Shown: in pieces, positions 19,034-28,032 of the stretch
Layout: each line of letters starts with the position of its first letter
How positions within the stretch are numbered: the first letter of the stretch is position 1
Source of the DNA: Actinotignum timonense
GTDB lineage: Bacteria; Actinomycetota; Actinomycetes; Actinomycetales; Actinomycetaceae
DNA: 64,000 nt
Direction of reading: 5' to 3'
Assembly: GCF_030216305.1 (NCBI RefSeq)
Contig: NZ_JASOKT010000006.1
Span: forward strand, 31,738-95,737
The notes under the pieces: generated by a model
Database searches by the model: none
The model's input: only the letters and a program-made list of their open reading frames with translations
What the model was told of the DNA's origin: nothing
Made by a program: the position numbers and the translations under genes

Positions 19034-19722
19034 ACGACCTCCAGAGGGCGGGCTTTCCCGCGCCCCGGACGGGTGCGCGCAGACTGAGCCCACAATTCGA
19101 TATAAACACTAAGAACATACCTCACACCAGTCCAAAACGAAACATCTGCCCCAAAATTTCACAGGTGTAATTCTGTTCTTTTTCGTCACACCGCTTGCCT
19201 GCATTTATCAGAAACCACAACCGTCACAGGGTAGGAACCGCAACTACCACCCGTCCGAAACTGCGGTCGCCACGGCTCGCGATGGAAGAACGGCCCGGGC
19301 GCCCGCGCGCTTGCGCAGGGTTGCGAGCCCTCGAAGGGCCTCAAGTACGACGGCGCAGCTCCGCCACCGCGCACTCAATCAAGAATGTGATTCACGTCGT
19401 GAACTTGACGAACACCACCCCCGCCTGCCTATGCTTGCATCATGTTCGTCATGCGAATGCCCAACTAGCGCACGTTCCGCGGCCCAGCCGCCCTAACGTG
19501 CGCTATCAGCCCTGCTGATTTTGGAAAAGAACACCAAGTAGAAAAATAAGCGGGCTGGTCAGAGCGCATTCGCCGCATCGCACAATTCCATTCCTCATAT
19601 GTCACACCTCTGGTTTATCCAGAATGGATATTGCTGCGCCTGAGAAAAAGAATATTTTCCTAGGTTTATGCCGGGGCGTTATCTGCCGCCCGCTCCCCAT
19701 CACATTTTTGAAGGAGAGCACC
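19034..19722. other. Long intergenic region with several inverted repeats, upstream of metY
   Basis: No convincing gene in 689 bases. It holds a perfect palindrome TTCACGTCGTGAA (19391-19403), an 8-base inverted pair GACGAACA / TGTTCGTC (19407-19414 and 19443-19450), an 11-base hairpin at 19466-19505, a small hairpin ATCAGC-CCT-GCTGAT followed by T residues (19504-19518), and a variant of the dispersed motif (GTACGACGG at 19345). I do not see the conserved core of a SAM riboswitch. Its upstream position makes control of metYX the likeliest role. Confidence 0.5.
19466..19505. promoter_or_regulatory. 11-bp perfect hairpin upstream of metY
   Basis: TAGCGCACGTT and AACGTGCGCTA are perfect complements separated by 18 bases, immediately followed by a second small hairpin with a T-run. 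This could be an attenuator, a terminator or a regulator site. About 220 bases separate it from the metY start. Confidence 0.5.
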
Positions 19723-21039
19723 ATGTCAGAAAATCAGAATTCCCAGCACACCGCAGCTACCCCGGAGGCTTTGCACTTCGACACTCTTCAGGTGCACGCC
19801 GGCCAGGTCCTCGATTCCGATCACGGCGCCCGGGCGCTGCCGATTTTCCAGACCACGTCCTATGTATTCAAAGATAATGAGCAGGCGCGCGGGCGTTTCG
19901 CGCTCACCGATCCGGGCATGATTTACACTCGCATCACCAACCCCACCCAGGGCGCTGTCGAAGAACGTATTTCCGCGCTGTACGGCGGCACGGGTGGGCT
20001 GCTCCTCGCTTCCGGTTCGGCTGCTATTTTCTACGCGGTCACGAATGTGGCGCAGGCCGGGGATAATATTGTGTCCTCCGATTCGCTCTACGGCGGGACC
20101 TACAACCAGTTCAAGCACGTGCTCAAGAACTTCGGTATCGAGGCTCGTTTCGTGGAGAATCCTGCGGATCCGGCCAATTGGGAAGCCCTCATTGATGAGA
20201 ACACCAAGGCTCTCTACGGGGAAACGATCCCGAACCCGAAGCAGGATATTCTCGATATTGAGGCGCTGGCCAAGCTCGCCCATTCCCACGATATTCCGCT
20301 CATTGTGGATAATACGATCGGGACTCCGGCCAATGTGAATCCCTTTGATTTCGGGGCGGACGTGGTGGTGGATTCGGCCACCAAGTTCCTGGGCGGGCAC
20401 GGCACTTCGATTGCCGGTTCCGTGGTGGAACGCGCGGGCTTCAACTGGAAGAACGGCAAGTTCCCCGGTTTCCACGAGGTGGATGAGTCCTACCACGGTA
20501 TCGTCTGGGGTGATCTTCCCGGAGCTCCTTTCACAACCCGGATCCGCGCCACCTTGCTGCGTGATACCGGCGCCGCGATTTCTCCCTTCAACGCCTTCCT
20601 GATCGGGCTGGGCCTGGAGACCCTTTCCCTGCGCATCGACCGCCATCTTTCCAATACCCGCGCGGTGGCGGAATTCCTGGCCGAACACCCCGGGATTGAC
20701 TCGGTGAACTGGGCTGGCCTGCCGGATAATCCGTATCATGAGCTGGCCGCCAAGTATGCCCCGAAGGGCCCCGGTTCGGTCTTCACGGTGGAAGTTGCGG
20801 GCGGATTTGAGAAGGCCGCGGCTTTCGTGGAGTCCCTCCATCTCTTCTCCAATCTCGCGAATATTGGGGATGCGAAGTCGCTGGTGGTGCACCCGGCTTC
20901 GACCACGCATTCGCAGCTGACCGAGGAAGAGCTGGCGGCCAATGGCATTAGCCCGGCCACCGTGCGCCTGTCCATCGGCATCGAAGATCCGCGCGATCTT
21001 ATTGCCGATATTCGCCAGGGCCTCGAGTCCATCGCCTAG
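19723..21039 (+). CDS. metY: O-acetylhomoserine sulfhydrylase (PLP-dependent)
   Basis: About 438 residues, longer than cystathionine gamma-synthases and typical of MetY. Cys/Met-metabolism PLP family motifs: YTRITNPTQGAVEERISAL, ASGSAAIFYAV, DNTIGTPANVNPFDFGADVV and the PLP lysine in DSATKFLGGHGTSIAG. It makes homocysteine from O-acetylhomoserine and sulfide, bypassing cystathionine. ATG at 19723 has AAGGAG upstream. metX, which supplies its substrate, follows after 22 bases, so they form an operon. Confidence 0.95.
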   Translation: MSENQNSQHTAATPEALHFDTLQVHAGQVLDSDHGARALPIFQTTSYVFKDNEQARGRFALTDPGMIYTRITNPTQGAVEERISALYGGTGGLLLASGSAAIFYAVTNVAQAGDNIVSSDSLYGGTYNQFKHVLKNFGIEARFVENPADPANWEALIDENTKALYGETIPNPKQDILDIEALAKLAHSHDIPLIVDNTIGTPANVNPFDFGADVVVDSATKFLGGHGTSIAGSVVERAGFNWKNGKFPGFHEVDESYHGIVWGDLPGAPFTTRIRATLLRDTGAAISPFNAFLIGLGLETLSLRIDRHLSNTRAVAEFLAEHPGIDSVNWAGLPDNPYHELAAKYAPKGPGSVFTVEVAGGFEKAAAFVESLHLFSNLANIGDAKSLVVHPASTTHSQLTEEELAANGISPATVRLSIGIEDPRDLIADIRQGLESIA

Positions 21040-21061
21040 AGCCAGAAGATCAAGGATTATC

Positions 21062-22342
21062 ATGACGCCCAGCCCCCAGTTCCTCGTGGGACACGCTCCC
21101 CTAGACCCGGTCACCGATGCCGAACCTATCGGTGATTTCGATACCGGCTACACCCCCGCACCCCGCCTGACCGAGCGCCCTACCGGCGCCTGGCTGGAAG
21201 GGGACGATCCGGGTGAGCGCCGCTTCGCGGATCTTGGCCCCCTGGAACTGGAGCTGGGCGGCCGCCTGCCGCAGGTTCGGCTCGCCTACGAAACGTGGGG
21301 GCAGCTCAACGCGGACCGCTCCAATGCGGTGCTGCTGTGCCACGCGCTCACCGGGGATTCCCATGCCGCGGCACGCGATGGGCAGAGCGGCTGGTGGAAG
21401 GATATTGTGGGCCCGGGTCTGGCCATTGATACCGACCGGTATTACGTGGTGTGCCCGAATGTGTTGGGTGGTTGTCAGGGAACTACCGGCCCGGCTTCCC
21501 CGGCTCCCGATGGCCAGCCCTGGGGCCCGCGCTTCCCGGAAATTACCATGCGGGATATGGCTGCCGCGGAGGCCCGGCTCGCCGATCTGCTCGGGGTGGA
21601 GCGCTGGGCCCTGGTGGCAGGTGCCTCCTTCGGCGGCTGCCGCACCATGGAATGGGCGGCTTCTTTCCCGGAGCGGGTGGGTGCTTTTGCGGTGCTCGTG
21701 GCGGGCCCGGCAAGCACCGCGGAACATATTGCTTATGCCCATCTGCAAAATCTGGCGATTCGCCTGGATCCGCGCTGGCGCGGCGGGCATTATTACGATG
21801 CCGAACCCGATGAGAGCGGGGTGAGCGGCCCGGATGCCGGGCTCGGCCTCGCCCGTGAAATAGCGCATTTAACTTATCGCTGCGCCCCGGAGCTGGCGGC
21901 GCGTTTCGGGCGCACCCCGCAGGAGGGCGAAGATCCGCTGCGCGGGGGCCGTTACGCGGTGCAATCTTATTTGGATTATCACGGCGCAAAATTAGTGGCG
22001 CGTTTTGACGCGAATTCCTACCTGACAATCAGCCAGGCATTTATTACTCACGATATTGGGCGCGGGCGAGGCGGCACCGCGCAGGTGGTAGCGGGGCTGA
22101 AGCAGCCGGCGCTCGTCGTCGCCGTTGATTCTGATCGGCTTTTTTATCCGCAGCATATGGCGGACTTGGCCGCGGCTTTGTCCGGGGCGCGCCCGCTCCA
22201 GACCGTGCATTCCGCGCACGGTCACGATGGTTTCCTTATCGAAAATAATGAGGTTTCTGCGATTATTGCGGATTTCCTCGCCGAGGTGGCGCCGGTGGAA
22301 ATCGCGCCGGTTGCAACCGCCCGGGAGGGCGCTACCCTTTAG
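21062..22342 (+). CDS. metX: Homoserine O-acetyltransferase
   Basis: About 426 residues. Alpha/beta hydrolase fold with nucleophile elbow GASFGGCRTMEWA, catalytic Asp in VAVDSDRLFYPQ and His in HGHDGFLIE. The early block LAYETWGQLNADRSNAVLLC is characteristic of MetX. It acetylates homoserine with acetyl-CoA. AAGGA precedes ATG at 21062. Converges with the gene ending at 22370; I see no clear terminator in the short gap. Confidence 0.95.
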   Translation: MTPSPQFLVGHAPLDPVTDAEPIGDFDTGYTPAPRLTERPTGAWLEGDDPGERRFADLGPLELELGGRLPQVRLAYETWGQLNADRSNAVLLCHALTGDSHAAARDGQSGWWKDIVGPGLAIDTDRYYVVCPNVLGGCQGTTGPASPAPDGQPWGPRFPEITMRDMAAAEARLADLLGVERWALVAGASFGGCRTMEWAASFPERVGAFAVLVAGPASTAEHIAYAHLQNLAIRLDPRWRGGHYYDAEPDESGVSGPDAGLGLAREIAHLTYRCAPELAARFGRTPQEGEDPLRGGRYAVQSYLDYHGAKLVARFDANSYLTISQAFITHDIGRGRGGTAQVVAGLKQPALVVAVDSDRLFYPQHMADLAAALSGARPLQTVHSAHGHDGFLIENNEVSAIIADFLAEVAPVEIAPVATAREGATL

Positions 22343-22369
22343 CCACCGCGCCGCCCGCTTCTCGGCCCG

Positions 22370-23251
22370 TTACTCGCCGAATTGCGACCAGTCTTCGCCG
22401 AGCACGGTGCCGCGTGCGTCGATCATCACGTGCCCGGCTTTACCGCCGGCGTGCAACCATCCGGTGTAGATGAGGTCCTCGGGCGCGGGGCAGGTGCCTT
22501 CGCATTCGGGCAGTTCGGCGGCCGCGGCTTTCACTCGCACGAATACTTCCGCGCTTTCCAGCTGCTCGGCGGTCAATCCGATCTGAGCGGCGCGTTCGCG
22601 CACGAGGGTGGTGGCGCGGGTGAAGAGCGCGGCGTCGAGCTGGGTGTAGTCGAAGGTGGGGACGCGCTCGAAACGGAAGGGCCGCGAGGCCGCGAAGCCG
22701 TAGGGCGTGGTATCGCGCGGAAGCGCCCAGGAGTAGGTGACCGCGGCGTTATTGTGTTCGCCCACGGGAACGTCAATTTCGAGGCGGCGTTCGCGCACGA
22801 GGGCCCGGAACGCTTGCGTGGTCCCGGCTTCTTTTTCAATATCGACGACGGCGACACTCAGGTCTTCAGCCCCGCCCGTGAAATAGGAGCGCAGTGGGCC
22901 GCCGCCCCAGTCTTTGATTTGGGTGGTGACGATGCGGATGGCTTGGGGTGGGTTGAGGAGGGTGGGCAGGAGGGTGCCGCCCAGAAATAATGCGATGCCC
23001 GTGAGCGTGGCGGTGAGGGGGCGGAGTGGGTGGTCGTGCGCGGCAGCGGTGTGGAGATAGCGGTAGCGCAAATAAATAATGCCGCCCAGCACGGTGAGTG
23101 CGCCGATCACGATGAGGCTGATGTAGAGGGTGCCGTGCCAGTCGTTCATCCAGAGCAGGGGGAGGGCGCCGAGGATAAGTCCGAAACCGAGCGCGGGTAG
23201 CAGCCGGGTGGCTGTTTCCCAAAAGCCGGGTTGGCGTTGGGTTGTGGGCAC
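22370..23251 (-). CDS. Hypothetical membrane protein
   Basis: About 293 residues. Three membrane helices lie at about 14-35, 42-61 and 80-99, followed by a soluble C-terminal domain of about 190 residues with two Cys close together (ECEGTCPAPEDL) and an ending VLGEDWSQFGE. I do not recognise the family. GTG at 23251 has GGAGGA seven bases upstream, so the start is firm. It is a stand-alone minus gene between metX and an ABC operon. The C-terminal domain is probably extracytoplasmic, given the Cys pair. Confidence 0.75.
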   Translation of the reverse strand: MPTTQRQPGFWETATRLLPALGFGLILGALPLLWMNDWHGTLYISLIVIGALTVLGGIIYLRYRYLHTAAAHDHPLRPLTATLTGIALFLGGTLLPTLLNPPQAIRIVTTQIKDWGGGPLRSYFTGGAEDLSVAVVDIEKEAGTTQAFRALVRERRLEIDVPVGEHNNAAVTYSWALPRDTTPYGFAASRPFRFERVPTFDYTQLDAALFTRATTLVRERAAQIGLTAEQLESAEVFVRVKAAAAELPECEGTCPAPEDLIYTGWLHAGGKAGHVMIDARGTVLGEDWSQFGE

Positions 23252-23281
23252 GGGCCGCTCCTCCCTATGTGATGGGCTATT

Positions 23282-23306
23282 ATGGGGATTCTACCGAACT
23301 CCCCAT
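23282..23306. repeat. Inverted repeat in AT-rich divergent region
   Basis: ATGGGGA and TCCCCAT separated by 11 bases, between the hypothetical membrane protein (minus) and the ABC operon (plus). The surrounding 23300-23420 is much more AT-rich than its neighbours, as expected of a promoter region, but I cannot assign boxes confidently. Confidence 0.35.
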
Positions 23307-23520
23307 CCAAAATAACCGATAATTTTATATAACGAAAACCCAAATTGAGAATCTATTTCGCTATTTGCATATTGGGACAGATTTCCCTTGAAGCCCATCT
23401 GCCCGTAGAATCCTAAATGGGGAAAGATTCCAGCTCTCCCCACCGCGCAACGGAGCGCACGCTACCCAACCGGGCAAACTCGCTTCATTGGGTGGTAACA
23501 ACCGAGACGGAGGTTCCATC

Positions 23521-23556
23521 ATGAAACGGGAAACAACAACCCCCAACCGCTCATGA
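23521..23556 (+). CDS. Putative 11-codon leader ORF (MKRETTTPNRS)
   Basis: ATG at 23521 is preceded by GGAGGTTCCATC, the only good Shine-Dalgarno in this area, and the ORF ends TCATGA, overlapping the permease start as ATGA. The permease itself has no ribosome site. The simplest reading is a leader peptide that couples translation, possibly an attenuator; it has three Thr codons in a row. Alternatively it is a fortuitous in-frame start. Confidence 0.5.
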   Translation: MKRETTTPNRS

Positions 23557-25646
23557 AGCCCCTCGAATCTCGGAGATCCTTCTCGGCCCTGTTCATTGCG
23601 GGCTTCTTGAGCGTCATCGCGGTTTTTTCACTGGCTTCCATAGGTGTTGAGCTCCCGTACCGGAACAAGGTTGTGCAGAAGAGTGGACTTTTATACACCG
23701 AAGATAAGTCACAAGCGTCTCTCGCCTATCGGCCTGATCATGCGTTCATCGATTCTCACCTTCTGAGCGTCCTCTACGTGGAACCCTTAGGGCCAGAGAT
23801 TCCACCACCCTTGGGGCTTGATACCTGGCCCGCAGCGGGGAACACGGCAGTTAATCGTTCTGCTCTCCCCTACCGCGATCTTATTGAGAGCCAATTCGGC
23901 CCCATAACAGCAATCATTGACGACTCTGCAACCCTTGAGGGCGAACTACTGGTTATCAGTCGCCCCGCAAACACCGATGCTTTGCCCGAGCTTGCCCGGG
24001 CAGGATCTCAAGCATCACTCTCCTTGGGATTCACCACAGATCCAAACAATACGCCCGGTTTCCGTTTCAGCATTGTGATGTACGAGGACTGGGCCAAAAA
24101 CCTTCTCCCGCTCGCGCTAATTGTTATCGTCCTACCCACTTTCCTCTACGTCTTGGCATGCCGTAAGAATTTTCAGAGCAGCATTGCGCAGGAGCAATTC
24201 ATTCTTCAATGCGTGGGGGCGCGGCGCAGTCACCTCATTCGGCACGCCAGTACCCGAGTCATTCCGCCAGTATTACTCGGTGGACTAGCGGGCAGCGCCG
24301 CGGTCACCATTCTCATGAGCGGTGTTATTCGCCTGCCTTTCACCGGATTCCACTTCCACCCACAGGCATTTCTCCCCCAGCTAGGCTGGATCATCCTCGC
24401 CTTGCTAGTCACACTCGCTGCGCTCGCGCTGTTTTTCGCCTGGCCCCGCCTCACACTTTCGATGCGCCCAGCTCGGCAAAAAAGGAAGCATCCTCGGCTT
24501 GGCCTAGCTCTCTTCACTATCGGGATTCTCTTGGCAGCAGGATTCCAATGGTATCTCTGGTGGATTCCCTTGGAAATCGCTTCTGCCGCCATTCCTATAG
24601 GTATTATGCTGGTCCTGCTCGGCCTGCCGGCAACCTTCACGCTGCTTACCCGTGCCGCGGCAAGCCTCGCCACCAGATCCCGCCGGGATCGCCTTACTGA
24701 TCTCACCACCCGCTGGGTTATGCGCCATCCCGAGGTAGCTTCCCGCTCCGGCACCCTCGCGGGCTGTTTCCTCATTATCGGAACCCTGCTAATCGCTTGC
24801 TTCAACGCGGTCGCGGATACCGATAAGGAGATGCCGCCTCTGCCTGAGCACCTCAGCGCAGTTGATTCCTCTTTTGTGTGCCGCCCCAATACTCCGGGCT
24901 GCCTCGAAAATGCCGCTGCTCAGATTCACGCGGCCCGTCCGGATGCCGCCATTATCGCCGCCGGCAACGGAATCGGAGTGGTCCCGCTAGAAGCCGGGCA
25001 GGTTGCTCCAGAAAATCTAGAGCTGGTGCTCTCCGATTACCTTGCCCCGTTATATGGCGCACCGAAGAAAGATCTCCCCGAAAACCTAAACCGCGGCGGG
25101 CTCGTCACCCTCATCGAATCAGATGGCCCAGATTCTGGAGAAAAGCTCCTCAGCCAAATCCACAGCTTGGACCTGGGCAGCCCGATCCCCGCGCTATCCG
25201 CACCGCTAGGTGAAGATAGCCGCGGACTGGCACAAATCTACCGCCAGCATTCCACCTGGCTCAGTCTCTTTACTACCTTTGCTTTCGTCTGCGGGCTGCT
25301 GGTGGTGTGGCTGAATTTCTCCCGCGAAGCCGAAGCCCAGGCGCGCGATGCCGCCGCTATCACGGCACTCACCGGGCAAACCCGCACGGTTGCCCGCATC
25401 CTCGCCCGGCGCACCCTCGCTACCAATATCGTGACCGGGATCGCTGCCCTCGCGGTCGGCACCTTCCTGGCACGGCAATTCTTACTGCCCGGAACCGGAT
25501 TTATCCCCTGGGAGTTCATCCTCACCATCGCCGCGATCTACGGCTGTTTCATCGCCGCGCAATCCATTCTTGTGTATCGCCGGCTAACCGCACGGGCCCG
25601 CGCGTGGCGCCCGGGAAAGGATCACCATGAGTATTCTGCACTGTGA
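23553..25646 (+). CDS. FtsX-like ABC transporter permease
   Basis: About 697 residues. An N-terminal helix (about 12-32) and an extracytoplasmic region are followed by three helices at about 185-300, a further set near 310-370 and 405-425, a second external domain with two Cys (FVCRPNTPGCLEN), and three C-terminal helices (about 570-690). This double FtsX layout occurs in exporters associated with bacteriocin and peptide resistance; that link is inference. The ATPase gene overlaps its 3' end by 20 bases. Codon use is less GC-biased in the 5' half than in neighbouring genes. Confidence 0.8.
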   Translation: MKPLESRRSFSALFIAGFLSVIAVFSLASIGVELPYRNKVVQKSGLLYTEDKSQASLAYRPDHAFIDSHLLSVLYVEPLGPEIPPPLGLDTWPAAGNTAVNRSALPYRDLIESQFGPITAIIDDSATLEGELLVISRPANTDALPELARAGSQASLSLGFTTDPNNTPGFRFSIVMYEDWAKNLLPLALIVIVLPTFLYVLACRKNFQSSIAQEQFILQCVGARRSHLIRHASTRVIPPVLLGGLAGSAAVTILMSGVIRLPFTGFHFHPQAFLPQLGWIILALLVTLAALALFFAWPRLTLSMRPARQKRKHPRLGLALFTIGILLAAGFQWYLWWIPLEIASAAIPIGIMLVLLGLPATFTLLTRAAASLATRSRRDRLTDLTTRWVMRHPEVASRSGTLAGCFLIIGTLLIACFNAVADTDKEMPPLPEHLSAVDSSFVCRPNTPGCLENAAAQIHAARPDAAIIAAGNGIGVVPLEAGQVAPENLELVLSDYLAPLYGAPKKDLPENLNRGGLVTLIESDGPDSGEKLLSQIHSLDLGSPIPALSAPLGEDSRGLAQIYRQHSTWLSLFTTFAFVCGLLVVWLNFSREAEAQARDAAAITALTGQTRTVARILARRTLATNIVTGIAALAVGTFLARQFLLPGTGFIPWEFILTIAAIYGCFIAAQSILVYRRLTARARAWRPGKDHHEYSAL

Positions 25647-26316
25647 CAACCTCGTCTGCGGCTACACCCACCCGCTGTTCAGCCCCATCACGTTCACCCT
25701 CAACGGCGGGGACACCCTCACCGTCATGGGCCGCTCCGGCGTGGGGAAAACAACCCTCCTCACCACGATTCTGGGGATGCATAAACCCATCTCCGGCACC
25801 ATCGAGGTGACCGACACCAATATCCACCGCCTCCCCTTCAACCGCCTCGCGCGCCTGCGTTCCACAACCATTGGCACCGTTTTCCAGCACGGCGAACTCA
25901 TGGCCGGATACACCGCCCTCGATAACGTGATGCTTCCGCGCCTACTGTGGAACCGTCATGATGGCGACGTCGCCACCGAAGCCAGCGAGCTCCTCGGCAC
26001 CCTAGGTGTCCTCCCCCAAACGATGGCTGAAAACCTCTCCGGCGGAGAACGCCAGCGGGTAGCGCTGGCCCGGGCGCTCATTAATCACCCGCGCCTGCTG
26101 GTGGCTGATGAACCGACCGGAGCGCTGGATACCGAGCTGCGCGATGAAGTCCTCAGCCTCATCCTCGATACCGTGCGCGAACGCGATTGCGCCCTGCTGC
26201 TCGTCACCCACGACCCAAGCATCGCCGCCCGCACCGACCGCACCCTCGTCCTCCAGCCGATTCTCCCACCGAACGCCGAGCTAAAGGAGGCACGTGCTAC
26301 CGCTGCCGCGGGGTAA
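25627..26316 (+). CDS. ABC transporter ATP-binding protein
   Basis: About 229 residues. Walker A GRSGVGKTT, signature LSGGERQRVALARAL, Walker B LLVADEPTGALD and H-loop VTHD. LolD/MacB-type ATPase, partner of the permease it overlaps. AAAGGA precedes the ATG. No adaptor protein gene is linked, unlike the two other ABC systems in the window. Confidence 0.93.
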   Translation: MSILHCDNLVCGYTHPLFSPITFTLNGGDTLTVMGRSGVGKTTLLTTILGMHKPISGTIEVTDTNIHRLPFNRLARLRSTTIGTVFQHGELMAGYTALDNVMLPRLLWNRHDGDVATEASELLGTLGVLPQTMAENLSGGERQRVALARALINHPRLLVADEPTGALDTELRDEVLSLILDTVRERDCALLLVTHDPSIAARTDRTLVLQPILPPNAELKEARATAAAG

Positions 26317-26337
26317 TCGGGCATGATAGGTTGTCCC

Positions 26338-26357
26338 TGAGAACACCGGGGTTCTCA
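26338..26357. repeat. Inverted repeat TGAGAAC / GTTCTCA
   Basis: Seven-base perfect arms with a six-base centre, in the 68-base gap between the ATPase gene and the small membrane protein gene. It may be an operator or a weak terminator; there is no T-run. The spacing does not fit the usual actinobacterial LexA site. Confidence 0.4.
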
Positions 26358-26384
26358 TCACTTTCCTCGAGATTGCGAAGAATC

Positions 26385-26840
26385 ATGAAACCCAACCGTG
26401 TTCTTGCGATTATTATCCTCATCGGCATCGCGATTGTTATCGGGACGATTCTCTACGCCTCCCAGCTTTACTGGCCCAAGGTTGCCGATGAATATCCCTC
26501 AACACGGTCCGATCTGATCGCCCTGGTTTTCTTCGGAGGATTCCTCCTGCTTCCGCTGCTCGCCTCGGCGCTGTGGGCAACGATGCCACAAACATCCACG
26601 GCAAAGAAAGCACTCGGCGCAATCGGATGCATGGCCCTCGCAATCGTAGGCTTCGTGATTTTCCGGTGGGGGCCGGAATGGATGGATACGCTGCGCGGCT
26701 ATACCGATTTCCCGGTGTTCTACCGCAGCGTCAATACAATCTCGGAAACCGCTATTGCCCTAGCCCCATTCCTCCTGGTCACGCTGGTGACCGCGATCCT
26801 GGCCTTGCGAAAGACCCGAAGAACACCACGCGGGCGGTAA
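26385..26840 (+). CDS. Small four-helix membrane protein
   Basis: About 151 residues with four predicted membrane helices (about 6-28, 44-66, 76-96, 118-140) and a basic C-terminal tail RKTRRTPRGR. I do not recognise the family. It follows the ABC ATPase after 68 bases on the same strand and may be read with it, but a small inverted repeat sits between them. ATG at 26385 has only a weak GAAG upstream. Confidence 0.65.
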   Translation: MKPNRVLAIIILIGIAIVIGTILYASQLYWPKVADEYPSTRSDLIALVFFGGFLLLPLLASALWATMPQTSTAKKALGAIGCMALAIVGFVIFRWGPEWMDTLRGYTDFPVFYRSVNTISETAIALAPFLLVTLVTAILALRKTRRTPRGR

Positions 26841-26861
26841 AATCGAGGAAAAGCCGAAAGG

Positions 26862-27956
26862 ATGAACGTGACTCGAGCCGCCACACCCCACCACCCCGCG
26901 CTCGCGTGGGAACCCGACCTCCTCGGCGCCGGTTACGAACGCCTCACCCTTGCTCTTCCCAACGACGACGAAGGCGCCGTCGTCGCCACCCTTATCCGCG
27001 CGCTGCCACCCGCAAGCGCGCCTGCCCCGAGCTTTGCTTTCCTCGCCATTCACGGCTGGAATGACATGTTCTACCAGTGGGCTCTTGCCGAAGCGGTCAC
27101 AGCTGCCGGCGGGGCTTTCTACGCAATTGACCTGCGTAAATATGGCCGCTCCTGGGATTCGCAGCGGCAAAGCTACGGCTACACGGATAGCATGCGGGTG
27201 TATTTTGCCGATATTGATGCCGCCCTGGCCGCTATGCGAACCGACCTCCCCGCGCGCTTCGGCCCCGCCGCAGCCCAGCTCCCCACCATCCTGTACGGGC
27301 ATTCCACCGGCGGCCTCACCGCCACCCTCTACGCCGGGTCACGCCGCGGGAAAGACCTGGCTGGCCTGGTGCTTAATTCCCCGTGGTTGGATTTGCAGGT
27401 GGGCGCGGCCGGGAGCGCCGTCGTCGTACCTGTGGCGGAACTGGCGGCGCGTACCGCACCGAAAAAACCGCTGCCCGTACACGACCCGGGCTTTTACGGA
27501 ATGGTGCTCGACGCGTGGCGCCCGGAAGGAATGACGCGGGTGCCCGGGGCGCCGGAAGGCACCAGCGATCCGTTTTGGACCACCGGGTGGACGCCGGCCT
27601 GGGATATGCGCCCGGATCCCGCGCCGATTCGCGGCGGCTGGCTGCACGCGGTCATTCGGGCACAGCGGTACGTGGCGCGGAATGTGCGGCTGCGGCTGCC
27701 GGTGCTCATGCTCACCGCTGCGCGCAGCATCGTGGCCACCGCGTGGAGCGAGGAACTGCGCGGGGCCGATACGGTTTTGGACGTTGAGCAGATGTGGGCG
27801 CGGGCCGCGGAAATTGCCAGCGATGTGCATATCCTGAAATTGGATCATGCCGTGCATGACGTACTGCTCTCCCGCGCGCCGGTGCGCGAAGCCGGATTCG
27901 CGGAGATTCGGGAGTTTTGCCAGCGGCAGGTGCGGCGGGAGCAGCGGGCGCGCTAA
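26862..27956 (+). CDS. Alpha/beta hydrolase (monoacylglycerol-lipase-like)
   Basis: About 364 residues. The oxyanion segment is IHGWNDMF, the nucleophile elbow is YGHSTGGL and the terminal His lies in LDHAVHDVLLS, consistent with a Ser hydrolase of the lysophospholipase/monoacylglycerol lipase group. No signal peptide, so cytoplasmic. AAAGGATGAACGTG gives the start. The gene contains a perfect copy of the dispersed DNA motif read as AVVVPV (27420-27429). Ends at a strong bidirectional terminator. Confidence 0.85.
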   Translation: MNVTRAATPHHPALAWEPDLLGAGYERLTLALPNDDEGAVVATLIRALPPASAPAPSFAFLAIHGWNDMFYQWALAEAVTAAGGAFYAIDLRKYGRSWDSQRQSYGYTDSMRVYFADIDAALAAMRTDLPARFGPAAAQLPTILYGHSTGGLTATLYAGSRRGKDLAGLVLNSPWLDLQVGAAGSAVVVPVAELAARTAPKKPLPVHDPGFYGMVLDAWRPEGMTRVPGAPEGTSDPFWTTGWTPAWDMRPDPAPIRGGWLHAVIRAQRYVARNVRLRLPVLMLTAARSIVATAWSEELRGADTVLDVEQMWARAAEIASDVHILKLDHAVHDVLLSRAPVREAGFAEIREFCQRQVRREQRAR

Positions 27957-27969
27957 AGGCAGCATATGA

Positions 27970-28007
27970 AAAGGGGAGGCTCCCGGAAAATCCGGGGCCT
28001 CCCCTTT
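27970..28007. terminator. Bidirectional terminator
   Basis: AAAGGGGAGG pairs with CCTCCCCTTT, with an inner CCCGG/CCGGG stem. Followed by TCTCTTG on the plus strand. Separates the hydrolase (plus) from the protease gene (minus). Confidence 0.85.
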
Positions 28008-28032
28008 CTCTTGCACTAGGTGCTGCTAGTTG

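Noticed and set aside
19034-19722. Possible SAM riboswitch upstream of metY
   Set aside because: I could not find the conserved cores of known SAM riboswitch classes; only simple palindromes and hairpins are visible.
26338-26357. LexA/SOS box
   Set aside because: GAAC and GTTC are separated by six bases instead of the four expected for the actinobacterial LexA site, and the neighbouring genes are not SOS-type.
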